Source: Denitratisoma sp. DHT3 (GTDB lineage Bacteria; Pseudomonadota; Gammaproteobacteria; Burkholderiales; Rhodocyclaceae). Taken from it: a stretch of 64,000 nucleotides of DNA. The notes under the pieces are model-generated. The model searched no databases. It worked only from the letters and a program-made list of their open reading frames with translations, and was not told the origin of the DNA. Shown piece after piece: positions 51,801-60,531 of this stretch. Position numbers and translations under genes: made by a program. The stretch spans positions 2,900,047-2,964,046 of the forward strand of contig NZ_CP020914.1 of assembly GCF_007833355.1 (NCBI RefSeq). Direction: 5' to 3'. Numbering within the stretch: position 1 is the stretch's first letter; the number at the start of each line of letters is the position of its first letter.

Positions 51801-52732
51801 GAATGCAGCGGTCCTCTTGCGCGCGCGGCTTCCTTGCTGCCCAGATACAGCGGGGCGACGGCTTCCAGCGGCGTCTGCCGAAGGCCGAAGGGCAGACCGC
51901 AGTCGGCCTCGCAGACGCTGGGAATCTGCATCGAGCGGATGTTGTCGAGCCGGATCGGCGCGCCGGGAACGAAGTCCATCACGCGGCCCTGCAGGCGGGC
52001 GATGAAATCGGGCAGGCCCAGGATCGGCCGCGGATGGCCGCTGAGTCGTCCGGCGTAGGCGACCAGTTGGCGCAGGGTGTAGACGCGGGGTCCGCACAGT
52101 TCATAGGTTTGTCCGTGGCTTTCGGCGCGTTCCAGGCTGGTGGCCATCACCTCCGCCACATCGCCGGCCCAGACGGGCTGGAAACGGGCCTCGGGGCAGG
52201 CCAGCGGCAGCAGCGGCAACAGGCCCTGCAAGGCGGCGAACAGGTTCAGGAAGGAATCCCCGGCGCCGAACACCACCGACGGGCGGAACAGGGTGGTGGC
52301 GAGCGGCGCCTGGCGCAGCAGGGCTTCCGCGGCGGCCTTGCTGCGCAGGTAGCCGGACGGCGCGTCGACCGCCGCCTTCAGCGCCGAGATGTGGAGCAGG
52401 CGCCCAACGCCGGCCTGGCCGGCGGCGGCGACGATTTTCCGTGGCAGTTCCACGTGGGCGCGGGCGAAGCCGCGCCCGTAGGGTGTGCCGTTGCCGCCGT
52501 GGAGGATGCCCACCAGATTGACCACCGCGTCCTGGCCGTCCATCAGCCGGACCAGTTGGTCAGGATCATGGACGTTCGCCTGGATGATTTCGAGGGTCGG
52601 GAACACCAGCAGGTGGCGCGCCCGTTCCCGGTTGCGGGTTGGTACCCGCAGGTTGTAGCCGCGCTGGGTCAGGCGTTCGATCAGATAGCCGCCGATGAAG
52701 CCGGAACCGCCGATGATCAGGATGTTTTTCAT
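51797..52732 (-). CDS. NDUFA9-like NAD(P)-binding SDR (complex I-associated type)
   Basis: A 311-residue extended-SDR protein with an N-terminal GGSGFIGGYLIERL dinucleotide motif and ISALKAAVDAPSGYLRSKAAAEALL, where the Tyr/Lys pair is kept. Homologues are annotated as complex I NDUFA9 subunit-like proteins, but in bacteria they are not proven complex I parts. It is translationally coupled to cca downstream and follows the lytic transglycosylase gene by 21 bases. Confidence 0.87.
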   Translation of the reverse strand: MKNILIIGGSGFIGGYLIERLTQRGYNLRVPTRNRERARHLLVFPTLEIIQANVHDPDQLVRLMDGQDAVVNLVGILHGGNGTPYGRGFARAHVELPRKIVAAAGQAGVGRLLHISALKAAVDAPSGYLRSKAAAEALLRQAPLATTLFRPSVVFGAGDSFLNLFAALQGLLPLLPLACPEARFQPVWAGDVAEVMATSLERAESHGQTYELCGPRVYTLRQLVAYAGRLSGHPRPILGLPDFIARLQGRVMDFVPGAPIRLDNIRSMQIPSVCEADCGLPFGLRQTPLEAVAPLYLGSKEAARARGPLHS

Positions 52733-52753
52733 GGCCGTCTCCTGAATGCGGCG

Positions 52754-54706
52754 TCAGGGCAGATCGTCGCCCCCGGCGCCGTTGCGGGGCAGGACGGTTC
52801 CCAGGCGCTGCTTGAGGGACTGGGGCTTGTCCTGGAACAGGGCGGAGTAATAGACCGAATTGCTCATCACCTTCTTGACGTAGTCCCGGGTTTCGCTGAA
52901 GGGGATGGTCTCGGCGTAGATCGCCCCTTCCAGGGGCGCCTCGCCGCGCCAGCGCTGAGCCCGTCCGGGCCCGGCGTTGTAGGCGGCGCATGCCAGCACG
53001 GGCTGGTTGTCGAGACGGTCGAGGACCATCTTCAGGTAGCTGGTGCCCAGTTTGACGTTGGTCTCGGTTTCCTCCACCTTGCTCGGATGGTAGTCGCTCA
53101 GGCCGATTTTGCGCGCCACCCATTTGGCCGTGGCCGGCATCAGCTGCATCAGACCCTTGGCGCCGACGCCCGACCTGGCGCTGGTGATGAAGCGGCTTTC
53201 CTGGCGCATCAGGCCATACACCCAGCCGTCGTCGAGCGCCAGCAGGCGCGCCTGAGGCGAGACCTGCTCGCGGAACGGCGCCAGGTAGCGCAGTTCGAAG
53301 TCGTGCTGGCTGCGGGTGCGCTCGGCGGCGTAGATGGCCCGGTCGTAGACGTTGTTGCGGCGCGCCAGCTCGGCCGCCGCCAGCAGTTGTCGATCGTCCA
53401 TGTCGCGCAGGCTCCAGTTCCATTCCCGCACGCCTTCGACGCGCAGGTCGAGCCGCAGCAGGGCGAGCGCCCGGCGCAACCCCGGCAGGGCGGCGACGCG
53501 CGCCAGTTCCTCGCCGCTGGCGGGGGCCGCGCGCGGCGGCACGATGATGGTCTGGCCCAGTTCCTCGGCGGCGAGATTGCCGTAGAAATTGGCCAGGCCG
53601 GCGATCTTCTGGTACAGCAGCCGGGCCGCGTCGCTCCTGCCCTGGGCGGCCAGCGCCCGGCCCTGCCAATAGATCCAGTCCGGCTGCGCCGCCAGCGCCG
53701 GCGGCATGCGCTCGATCGCCTGGCGCACCGCGTCCCAGTTCTGCACCCGCAACGCGGCCCGCACCCACCAGGTCTGCTGCTCGTCGGAGAGCGCGGCGCC
53801 GCGGGCGAGCTGATACCAGTCCAGGGCCTCGGCCTGGTGGCGGCGCGCGGCCTGAAGCGCGAGCTGGCCCCAGGCGTAGGAACGTTCGGCGTCGGCAAGC
53901 CGGCTTTCGATGCGGCGCAATTGCTCGGCCGCCTCCCGCGGCTCCTGGCGCCCCAGCGCGGTGACCGCGTACAGGGCCAGTTCGCGGCCCAGGCGGGTCT
54001 GCTCGAAGGTGGCGGGCAGCGTCTTCAGGCTGCGCGCCGGATTCTTGGCGATCGATTCCAGCGCCTTGGCGCCCGGCGCCTGCCCGGCGGGCAGATAGCG
54101 CGCTGCCGCCAGGGCCGCCCTGGGCCGGTTGGCTTCCAGTTGGCGCCGGATGCGCAGCCAGACGTCGTCGATCGACAGGCGCTGGTTTTGCGCCAACTGA
54201 TCCATCAGCGGCACGCAGGCGGCGGCCAGTTCGCCGCTGCCGAACCAGAGCGCGCGGGCTTCGTCCAGGGCGGTGGTGTCGCGTGCGTTTTCCAGCCGGG
54301 CCTGCCAGGCGTAGCACTGCACCTCCTGGTCGGCCTGGAGCAGGAGGGGGAAGACCTGTTCGAAACGATCCCAGCGCCGCTTCTTGCCCAACTGCTTGAG
54401 CCAGTCGCCGCGCAGGCGCTCGGCCAAGTAGGTGCCGGCCTGCTGCTGCAGGAAATCGGCGACGGCGCCGTCATCGTTGCCGTCGCTGTCGTTATCGAGC
54501 CGCAGCTTGAGGCGCCAGTATTCGGCCCAGGGCGCCAGCTCCTGGCCTTGCAGGGCGTCGGCGGCGCGTTCCAGATGGGCCAGGTCGCCGACGCGGAACG
54601 CTTCCCGGGCCGCCAGAAAGCGCTCGTCGCTTTCGTGGGCCGCGGCGGCGAGGGGAAGCAGGAACAGGGGCAGCAACAGCAGGCGCGCCAAGCGTATCGG
54701 GTGCAT
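52754..54706 (-). CDS. slt: Soluble lytic murein transglycosylase (Slt70 type)
   Basis: Periplasmic enzyme that cleaves peptidoglycan to anhydromuropeptides. The 650-residue precursor has a signal peptide (LARLLLLPLFLLPLAAAAHE), a long helical superhelix (about 20-460) and a C-terminal catalytic domain with GLMRQESRFITSARSGVGAKGLMQLMPATA (catalytic Glu) and ACAAYNAGPGRAQRW. The start was set at 54706; an in-frame ATG at 54745 would place 13 extra residues before the signal. It is divergent from the fau gene. Confidence 0.94.
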   Translation of the reverse strand: MHPIRLARLLLLPLFLLPLAAAAHESDERFLAAREAFRVGDLAHLERAADALQGQELAPWAEYWRLKLRLDNDSDGNDDGAVADFLQQQAGTYLAERLRGDWLKQLGKKRRWDRFEQVFPLLLQADQEVQCYAWQARLENARDTTALDEARALWFGSGELAAACVPLMDQLAQNQRLSIDDVWLRIRRQLEANRPRAALAAARYLPAGQAPGAKALESIAKNPARSLKTLPATFEQTRLGRELALYAVTALGRQEPREAAEQLRRIESRLADAERSYAWGQLALQAARRHQAEALDWYQLARGAALSDEQQTWWVRAALRVQNWDAVRQAIERMPPALAAQPDWIYWQGRALAAQGRSDAARLLYQKIAGLANFYGNLAAEELGQTIIVPPRAAPASGEELARVAALPGLRRALALLRLDLRVEGVREWNWSLRDMDDRQLLAAAELARRNNVYDRAIYAAERTRSQHDFELRYLAPFREQVSPQARLLALDDGWVYGLMRQESRFITSARSGVGAKGLMQLMPATAKWVARKIGLSDYHPSKVEETETNVKLGTSYLKMVLDRLDNQPVLACAAYNAGPGRAQRWRGEAPLEGAIYAETIPFSETRDYVKKVMSNSVYYSALFQDKPQSLKQRLGTVLPRNGAGGDDLP

Positions 54707-54769
54707 CGGGCGCCAGGTTCGCGGCAACGTATAGTGTCGAGTCATGGACGAAATCTAGCATACGGACCC

Positions 54770-55378
54770 ATGGTCATCCGCTCTGAAAATTCATCGCAAA
54801 ACGTCTCATTTCGGGCTCGTCTGCGCCGGGAGCGCATCGCCTCGCGGGACGGCATGGCGGCGGAGGCGCGGGCGCGGGCCGATGCCGCGATCGAGTCCCG
54901 CCTGTTCGAGTTGCTCGGCGCGCGCGCGCCGGGCTTGATCGCGTTCTGCTGGCCGGTGCGTTCCGAGTTCGATGCCCGGCCGCTGATGGCGCGTCTGCTG
55001 GCGCAAGGCTGGCGCGCCTGCCTGCCGGTGGTGGAGCAGTCCGCGTCGCCGATGGTGTTCCGCGCCTGGGTTCCGGGCGCGGCGATGGGCACGGATCGGC
55101 ATGGCATTCCGATTCCCGCCGACGGCGAGCCGTGCCGGCCGGACGTGATCCTGCTGCCCCTGGTGGCCTTCGATCGCCAGGGTTATCGCCTGGGCTACGG
55201 CGGCGGCTATTTCGACCGCACCCTGGCGGCGCTGCGGCCGCGACCCTGGACCATCGGCGTCGGCTACGAATTGGGGCGGGTGGACAGCATCCGGCCGGAG
55301 CCGCACGACGTACCGCTCGATCTATGCGTTACCGAAGCGGGCATCGGCGGCCCTGGTCTGAACAGGCTTGAACCTTGA
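54770..55378 (+). CDS. fau: 5-formyltetrahydrofolate cyclo-ligase
   Basis: Converts 5-formyl-THF to 5,10-methenyl-THF with ATP. The 202-residue protein has an N-terminal RARLRRERIASRD, IPIPADGEPCRPDVILLPLVAFDRQGYRLGYGGGYFDRTL (substrate loop) and a C-terminal PEPHDVPLDLCVTEAG. The start is the ATG at 54770. Only 63 bases separate it from the divergent slt start, so promoters must overlap. Confidence 0.94.
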   Translation: MVIRSENSSQNVSFRARLRRERIASRDGMAAEARARADAAIESRLFELLGARAPGLIAFCWPVRSEFDARPLMARLLAQGWRACLPVVEQSASPMVFRAWVPGAAMGTDRHGIPIPADGEPCRPDVILLPLVAFDRQGYRLGYGGGYFDRTLAALRPRPWTIGVGYELGRVDSIRPEPHDVPLDLCVTEAGIGGPGLNRLEP

Positions 55379-55389
55379 AACCCTGGTTG

Positions 55390-55519
55390 GCCACAGAGGG
55401 CACAGAGGCCACAGAGTTGGAGCGGATGTGCCGTGAATTGCCACACCGCCTTGCGGGTGCGCGATCCAGCGTTGACAAATCCATGATTTTCTCTGTGATC
55501 TCTGCGTCCTCCGTGGCTT
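55390..55519. repeat. CACAGAG-type inverted repeat between convergent genes
   Basis: GCCACAGAGGGCACAGAGG at 55390 and the imperfect reverse complement ctctgtgatctctgcgtcct near 55491 form an inverted pair about 75 bases apart. A single arm of the same motif occurs near 13603. This is a common kind of small intergenic element in betaproteobacteria. It fills the gap between the ends of fau and the PatB gene and may act as a bidirectional barrier. Confidence 0.7.
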
Positions 55520-55535
55520 GCAGTGCGGTTCTCGG

Positions 55536-56687
55536 TCAAACCCGCAGGGCGTGCGCCATGCGCGCAAGGGCGGCGTCCAGGGTGGCGCGCGAACAGCCGA
55601 AATTCATGCGCACGAAGCCCGGCGCGCCGAATTCGGCGCCGTCCGAAAGCCCCACTCCGGCGGCTTCGAAGAACTGCCCGGGCTGGGCGATGCCCGCCGC
55701 GCGGCAGTCGATCCACGCTAGGTAGGTGGCTTCCACCGGCGTCATGGCCAGGCCGGGCATGTTCGCGACGGCGGCGGCGACCCGCGCCGCGTTGCCCCGC
55801 AGGTAGTCGAGCAGGGCCGTGCGCCAGGGACCGCCATGGCGCAGGGCCGCTTCGCAGCCGACCAGGCCGAGCGTGTTGACGTGGGGCACGATGCCTTGCA
55901 TCGCCGCGTGGAACGAGCGCCGCAGCCGGGCGCCCGGAATCACGGCGAAGGCGCAGCCCAGGCCGGGGATGTTGAAGGTCTTGGAGGGCGCCATCAGGGT
56001 GATGGTGCGTTCCGCCAGGGCCGGACCCAGCGTCGCGAACGGACGGTGGCGGCGGCCGGGGTCGAGGATCAGGTCGCAGTGGATCTCGTCGGAGCAGACG
56101 ATCAGGTCATGCCGTTCCGCCAGTTGGGCGACCTGTCGTAGCTCCTCGTCGCGCCAGGCGCGTCCCACCGGATTGTGGGGATGGCAAAGCAGCAGCAGGC
56201 GGGCCGGCTCGTGCCGCAATACCGCCTCGGCGGCCGCGAAATCCCAGCACCAGACGCCCTCGTCGAGCGTCAGCGGCGCGGTGACCGGACGCCGCCCCGA
56301 ATGGCGCGGCGCGCTGAGGAACGGCGGGTAGATCGGGGTGGCGGTGAACACGCCGTCGTTTTCGGCGCCGACCGCGCGGCAGGCGACGTTGAGGCCGGAG
56401 ACGAGACCGGGCAGCCAGACCAGCCAGTCCGGCTCGACGTTCCAGTCATACTGCCGCTGCAGGTGTGTCAGCACCGCCTGGGTCAGTGACGGCCAGGGCT
56501 GGCCGTAGCCCAGCACACCGTGATCGATCCGCGCGTGCAGCGCCGCCAGCACCGGCGGCGGCGCGGCGAAGTCCATGTCGGCCACCCACATGGGAAGGAC
56601 ATCCCGATCGGCATAGCGGCCCCATTTGAGGGAGTCGCCCTGGCGCCGGTCGGGCGGTGCGTCGAAGTCGAATGGCGAGGCGTTCAA
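55536..56687 (-). CDS. PatB/MalY-type aminotransferase, cystathionine beta-lyase-like
   Basis: Fold type I PLP enzyme of 383 residues. Family features are DRRQGDSLKWGRY, LPMWVADMDF, LLLCHPHNPVGRAW, CSDEIHCDLI and the PLP lysine in APSKTFNIPGL. It is expected to cleave C-S bonds (cystathionine, cysteine). The start is a TTG at 56687 that overlaps the stop of the caspase-like gene, so translation is coupled. Length and N-terminus fit the family; no internal ATG would. Confidence 0.92.
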   Translation of the reverse strand: MNASPFDFDAPPDRRQGDSLKWGRYADRDVLPMWVADMDFAAPPPVLAALHARIDHGVLGYGQPWPSLTQAVLTHLQRQYDWNVEPDWLVWLPGLVSGLNVACRAVGAENDGVFTATPIYPPFLSAPRHSGRRPVTAPLTLDEGVWCWDFAAAEAVLRHEPARLLLLCHPHNPVGRAWRDEELRQVAQLAERHDLIVCSDEIHCDLILDPGRRHRPFATLGPALAERTITLMAPSKTFNIPGLGCAFAVIPGARLRRSFHAAMQGIVPHVNTLGLVGCEAALRHGGPWRTALLDYLRGNAARVAAAVANMPGLAMTPVEATYLAWIDCRAAGIAQPGQFFEAAGVGLSDGAEFGAPGFVRMNFGCSRATLDAALARMAHALRV

Positions 56688-57781
56688 GGCCGGGCCGTTT
56701 CGAACAGGAACTCTCCCCCGGCGACGTGGCCGGCGGAGACGACGACGCCATATTGGGGTTGCTGGGGGTAGTCCTTGGTGACGCCGTCATGGACGATGCG
56801 GTAGATATCGTAGCCGGTGGACACCCCTTGCGTGGTCTCCAGGGTCTTGATCAGGTTGTAGGCGAAGATGGAGTGGCCATCCTTGCCTTCGTCCGATACC
56901 GGCTCCTCGTCACCCGAGGAGAAGGCCAGCACCGAGCGCTGCTTGCGAATCTGCGCCGGATCGAGCTTGCCGGAGCGCGTCGCCGGTTTCTGCTCCTTGG
57001 TCAGCGAGCCCGAGAAGCAGCTGTCGGAAATCAGGATCACCTGCCGGGCGGGAATGGCTTTCAGCAGCTTGGAGATGTCGGTGTTCGAGATCCAGTTGGC
57101 GGGGGACTTGACGGACCCGTCGATCGGAATCCAGAACCCCATCCGGGTGTCGTCCATCAGGTAGCCGTGACCGGCATACAGCAGCAGCACGCTGTCCTCG
57201 GGGCCGACCTCGCGGGCGATGTCGTTGATGGCTTCGATGATCTGCGGCTTGCCGGCGTTGTGCAGCACCCGCACTTCGAAGCCCAGGCGCGCGCGCAGCA
57301 CGCGGGCGACCTCGTCGACGTCCGCCACCGGCGTCTCCAGCGGCGGGATGGGCGTCTGGTAGGTGTTGTTGCCGACCAGCAGCGCCAGGCGCCGCGCCGG
57401 TCTGTCGGGCGGAACGCGCGGCACCGCGGGCGCCGGCTGCGCCGCGCCGGCCGCCGCTGCCGGGGCCGGGGCCGGCATTTGCGCAGCCACCGGCGAGGCG
57501 GCGGCGCTTTGCTCCGGGGGGCGCTGGAGGCATACCAGGCCGGCGGGACGGGGACCGGCGGGGCATTCGGCCACGTCGGCCGCCTGCGGGTTTTTGCGCA
57601 GTTCTTCGAGGGCCTCGCGGTACAGCGCGGTCCGGCTTTGGTGGCGCTGGTTGAACATCGCCTGCATCTGGGCGAGGCCGGGGATGCCGCCGATGAAGGC
57701 GGGGGGGCGCATGGGCATTTGCGCATGGGCCGCGGCCGCCGCGACGAAGGCGGCCAGAACCAGGAATTTCCTGCCAATCAT
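56684..57781 (-). CDS. Exported caspase-family (C14) protease
   Basis: A 365-residue protein with a signal peptide (KFLVLAAFVAAAAAHA), a Pro/Ala-rich linker (about 88-128) and a caspase-like domain. The domain starts RRLALLVGNNTYQ and carries catalytic His205 in YAGHG and Cys255 in SDSCFSG, both intact. An acidic pocket suggests Arg/Lys specificity as in metacaspases, but this is an inference. Its start overlaps the stop of the lipoprotein hydrolase gene (ATGA) and its stop overlaps the PatB start. Confidence 0.9.
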   Translation of the reverse strand: MIGRKFLVLAAFVAAAAAHAQMPMRPPAFIGGIPGLAQMQAMFNQRHQSRTALYREALEELRKNPQAADVAECPAGPRPAGLVCLQRPPEQSAAASPVAAQMPAPAPAAAAGAAQPAPAVPRVPPDRPARRLALLVGNNTYQTPIPPLETPVADVDEVARVLRARLGFEVRVLHNAGKPQIIEAINDIAREVGPEDSVLLLYAGHGYLMDDTRMGFWIPIDGSVKSPANWISNTDISKLLKAIPARQVILISDSCFSGSLTKEQKPATRSGKLDPAQIRKQRSVLAFSSGDEEPVSDEGKDGHSIFAYNLIKTLETTQGVSTGYDIYRIVHDGVTKDYPQQPQYGVVVSAGHVAGGEFLFETARP

Positions 57782-58617
57782 TTGGTTTGCTCCTCCAATA
57801 AGCGCGGCCAGTGTTCGGCCCAGCAGCAGACGTGGTCGAAGTCCGGCACGACCGTCAGCGTGCCGCCATGCCGACGGGTGAAGTTCCGCACGACCGCTGC
57901 CGGCACGATGCGATCGAGCTTGCCGACCCAGTGCCTGCCCGGCGGCGGCCCGGCGTCCGGCGGCAATTGCGCGGGGTCCAGGGAGCGGGTCAAGGGGGAG
58001 ATGCCCTGGGCCGCGGTCCATCCGGCAAGGTCCAGGGGGGCGCCGACCGTGGTCCATTGTTCCACATCCGGCCGCCGCGCGGCCAGCAGGGCGGCGATCA
58101 CGCCGCCGCCGGAATATCCGGTCAGGCGCAGCGTGCCGGCGCCGGTCCCGGCCTTGAGCTGATCCAGGGCGTATTCGTATTCAGCGATGACCTCCGGCGC
58201 AAAGCGCGCCTCGTCCCAGTAGGCCGGATCGCAGCGCGCGAGGTCGGACGCATCCAGGTATTGGCAGGGTCGTCCGAGGTAGGCCACCGCCGCCGCGCGA
58301 TCGGCCTGCGCCATCGTCAGAACCGTGGCCTGGGTCGGTGTCGGGTCGCGCGGCGGCAGGGCGGACGAGGGCCAGGGCGCGCCGTCGCCCTCGATGTAGA
58401 CCGACAGTGCGCCTTTCGGTGTTGCGGCCCGCTGGCGAACCAGGGCGAGCAGCGGGAAGTTCGCGTAGCGCAGCTGCTGCGGTTCGAAGCCCTGGCTCCT
58501 GGCGTCGTTCATGGCGGCCTGGCGCAAGGCCGCTCCACCGCCGCAACCCTGGACCAGAAGCAAAAAGGCCGCGCTCAGAAGCGCGGCCTTGATTCCGGCG
58601 GATCCGGATGGAGGCAT
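57778..58617 (-). CDS. Lipoprotein alpha/beta hydrolase
   Basis: A 279-residue precursor with a lipobox (LLVQGC, Cys25). It has an alpha/beta-hydrolase core with nucleophile elbow TGYSGGGVI (Ser), acid in GKLDRIVP and His in VVPDFDHVCCW. The start codon at 58617 shares one base with the stop of the beta-barrel gene. Unusually, codons of its signal peptide form the terminator hairpin of that upstream gene (58562-58590). It is probably a periplasmic or outer-membrane esterase of unknown substrate. Confidence 0.82.
   Translation of the reverse strand: MPPSGSAGIKAALLSAAFLLLVQGCGGGAALRQAAMNDARSQGFEPQQLRYANFPLLALVRQRAATPKGALSVYIEGDGAPWPSSALPPRDPTPTQATVLTMAQADRAAAVAYLGRPCQYLDASDLARCDPAYWDEARFAPEVIAEYEYALDQLKAGTGAGTLRLTGYSGGGVIAALLAARRPDVEQWTTVGAPLDLAGWTAAQGISPLTRSLDPAQLPPDAGPPPGRHWVGKLDRIVPAAVVRNFTRRHGGTLTVVPDFDHVCCWAEHWPRLLEEQTK
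58562..58590 (-). terminator. Rho-independent terminator inside the 5' end of the lipoprotein hydrolase gene
   Basis: On the minus strand, 11-bp perfect arms at 58590-58580 and 58575-58565 with a 4-base loop are followed by T residues (58566-58562). It begins 26 bases after the beta-barrel gene stop (58617-58619) and lies within codons 10-19 of the next gene. Confidence 0.8.
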
Positions 58618-59624
58618 CAGAAGCGGAAGTTGATGCTGGCCGTCCAGGTGTCGTTCTTCATGTCGTCGCGCGACTCGTTGCTGTACGAGAGGCCGCCGTA
58701 GATGGTGTTGCTGGCATTGAAGAAGTTGACGCCGATCACGCCGACCCAGCCGTCCTTCTCGAACTTCTTGCCGGCGGCGGGCTTGGGCGACTGATCCTGG
58801 TCGCTGACGTAGGTCACGCCGACGTAGGGCTGCACGCCGTTGCCCATCCAGTAGGCGCCCTGCACGCCGACTCGGATCTGGTCGAGCTTGTTGGTGAAGC
58901 CGCTGCCGGGGACGGTGACGCCGGCATTCTTGGAGTTCTTGTACTTTTCCTCGGCATACAGGTAGCCGCCCTTGCCGACGATCTGCCAGTTGCCCATCCA
59001 CTGGGTGTAGCTCAAGTTGACGCCGGCGAAGGTGCGGTCGGAGTCCGCGGAGCCGGAGCCGATCTTGAACTTGCCCTCGCCCCAGCCCGCGGAAGCGTCC
59101 AGGGCCAGGTTCTGGGTGATCTGCCAGCCGAGATAGGGGGCCACGGAATAGCCCTTGTTGTCGAGCTTGGCGCCGGCGCCGCGAATGTTGCCGTCGGCGT
59201 CATCGTAGGAACCGGTCACGCCGAGCACCAGATTGGGGGTCATCGCATAGTCGAAACCGATCACGGTGTTGTCGGTGTCGACCTTGGACTGCTGGCCGCT
59301 GCGGGTGTCTTCCTGGGACGAGGCACCGAAGTTGCCCCACACGTTGTAGCCCTGACCGGCGCTGCCCGCGGCCATGCTGGTGCGCTGAAGCGATGCGGTG
59401 GGGCGCGGTCCGCCGGTGAAGGTCATGCGGGAGGTCACCGCGTTGGAAATGGTGACCATGGTCTGGATGCTGGTGCCCTGGATCAAGGCATTGTTCACGC
59501 CGGGGTTGGCGGTGCTGCTGCCGTAGCCGCAATAATTCAGCAGGCAGTAGGGAGCGGAAGCAAAAGCGGAACCGCCCAGCATCATCAGTGCGGCGGGAAG
59601 GGCGAGGTTGCGAATGGCTTTCAT
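58617..59624 (-). CDS. Autotransporter-like outer-membrane beta-barrel protein
   Basis: A 335-residue precursor with a signal peptide (LALPAALMMLGGSAFASA). A short Cys-containing N-terminus (APYCLLNYCGYG), a passenger-like 60-residue stretch and a barrel of alternating amphipathic strands follow, ending in the C-terminal Phe (WTASINFRF) recognised by the BAM machine. The strand pattern (NTVIGFDYAMTPNLVLGVTGSYDDAD; YSVAPYLGWQITQNLALDASAGWGEG) matches the autotransporter beta-domain fold. No large passenger is present, so it may act as a porin or anchor. Confidence 0.82.
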   Translation of the reverse strand: MKAIRNLALPAALMMLGGSAFASAPYCLLNYCGYGSSTANPGVNNALIQGTSIQTMVTISNAVTSRMTFTGGPRPTASLQRTSMAAGSAGQGYNVWGNFGASSQEDTRSGQQSKVDTDNTVIGFDYAMTPNLVLGVTGSYDDADGNIRGAGAKLDNKGYSVAPYLGWQITQNLALDASAGWGEGKFKIGSGSADSDRTFAGVNLSYTQWMGNWQIVGKGGYLYAEEKYKNSKNAGVTVPGSGFTNKLDQIRVGVQGAYWMGNGVQPYVGVTYVSDQDQSPKPAAGKKFEKDGWVGVIGVNFFNASNTIYGGLSYSNESRDDMKNDTWTASINFRF

Positions 59625-59703
59625 TAGTGCATCTCCTGTTAGTGGTTAAGCAAAGAATCGGCGACGAAATCATCTTGACCGGGGCGGATTAGACACGCTT
59701 CCG

Positions 59704-60387
59704 TCATGGGCGTGAAGATATTTCCTTCGCATTGCGCAGCGAGTGTTGGTAAAGCGCAACAAGCAGCTTGGCCTGGGGGTCCGCCGGCCTGCTGGCGCGC
59801 AAGTCTTCGATGGCTTGCTCGACCCGATCCAGCGCGCGGATTTCGAGCATTCCGGAGAGCAGGTACATCTCCGGGTTGAGGTCGTCCTGTTCGGCTTCGG
59901 CCCGCAACCGGCGGTAGGTCTTCTCGATCCTGGCAACCGCGTCTGCGGAGGCAATGGCCCTCAGCCGCGTCATGCCTGCGCGTCCTTGGCTGTCGATGGT
60001 GGGGGTCTTGGCGATCTGGGCCACCAGGACGGCGGGCAGTTGCGCGACCCGTGGCTCCTTGAGGCCCCAGGACTTGCTCTCCGTCGCGCCGATTTCCAGG
60101 CGGCCGTTTCCTTCCCAGTTTTCCTGACGGCCATTGGCGAGATACACCAGCTTCAGCCGGGCCCCCCGCTCCAGCGCCACCAGATCCCCTTCCTTGAGCC
60201 GAACGAAGGATTGCAGCGTCTGCGGGCCGTTCGCCGAGCCCCGGCTGGCGGAACCTTCCAGGGCGGTGATCAGGGTACCGGCCTCGACCGCCAATGCCGG
60301 GAACGCGCCGCCGGCGAGGATGCAGGCTGCAAGCCAGCGGCGGACGCAGGAATTCCATCGGAGTTTAATCTTCATCATGGTTTCCAT
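59704..60387 (-). CDS. Exported FecR-like domain protein, unknown function
   Basis: A 227-residue protein with a signal peptide (WLAACILAGGAFPALAVEAG). It has a FecR-like beta-sandwich (TLITALEGSASRG, then VRLKEGDLVALERGARLKLVYLANGRQENWEGNGRLEIG) and a C-terminal helical, TPR-like part (ARIEKTYRRLRAEAEQDDLNPEMYLLSGMLEIRALDRVEQAIEDLRAS). ATGs at 60387, 60378 and 60375 could all start it. It is divergent from the CsgG-like operon and shares its AT-rich promoter region. Confidence 0.72.
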   Translation of the reverse strand: METMMKIKLRWNSCVRRWLAACILAGGAFPALAVEAGTLITALEGSASRGSANGPQTLQSFVRLKEGDLVALERGARLKLVYLANGRQENWEGNGRLEIGATESKSWGLKEPRVAQLPAVLVAQIAKTPTIDSQGRAGMTRLRAIASADAVARIEKTYRRLRAEAEQDDLNPEMYLLSGMLEIRALDRVEQAIEDLRASRPADPQAKLLVALYQHSLRNAKEISSRP

Positions 60388-60531
60388 AGTTGATTCATGA
60401 TTAATATACCGGTAGATTAATGGTTAATGAATTCCGCGATACGCAACCTGAATGAGCTTGCGACGCATATTCTGCGCGCTTGGATTGTCTTCAACAGCGG
60501 TCGGCGGTTTTTCTCGTTGAGAGGTTCTGCA
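60388..60531. promoter_or_regulatory. AT-rich divergent promoter region
   Basis: A 144-base divergent spacer. Its left part (about 60390-60431) is much more AT-rich than its surroundings and contains repeated ATTAAT words (gattaatataccgg, agattaatggttaatg). It probably carries promoters for both the FecR-like gene and the CsgG-like operon; no single -10/-35 pair is certain. Confidence 0.5.

Noticed and set aside
51803..54769. Very long open plus-strand frame (about 990 codons) antisense to the NDUFA9-like and slt genes, in frame with fau
   Set aside because: Composition is Arg/Gln/Gly-rich antisense sequence; the minus strand carries clear slt and reductase domains. Only the part from 54770 matches a family (fau).
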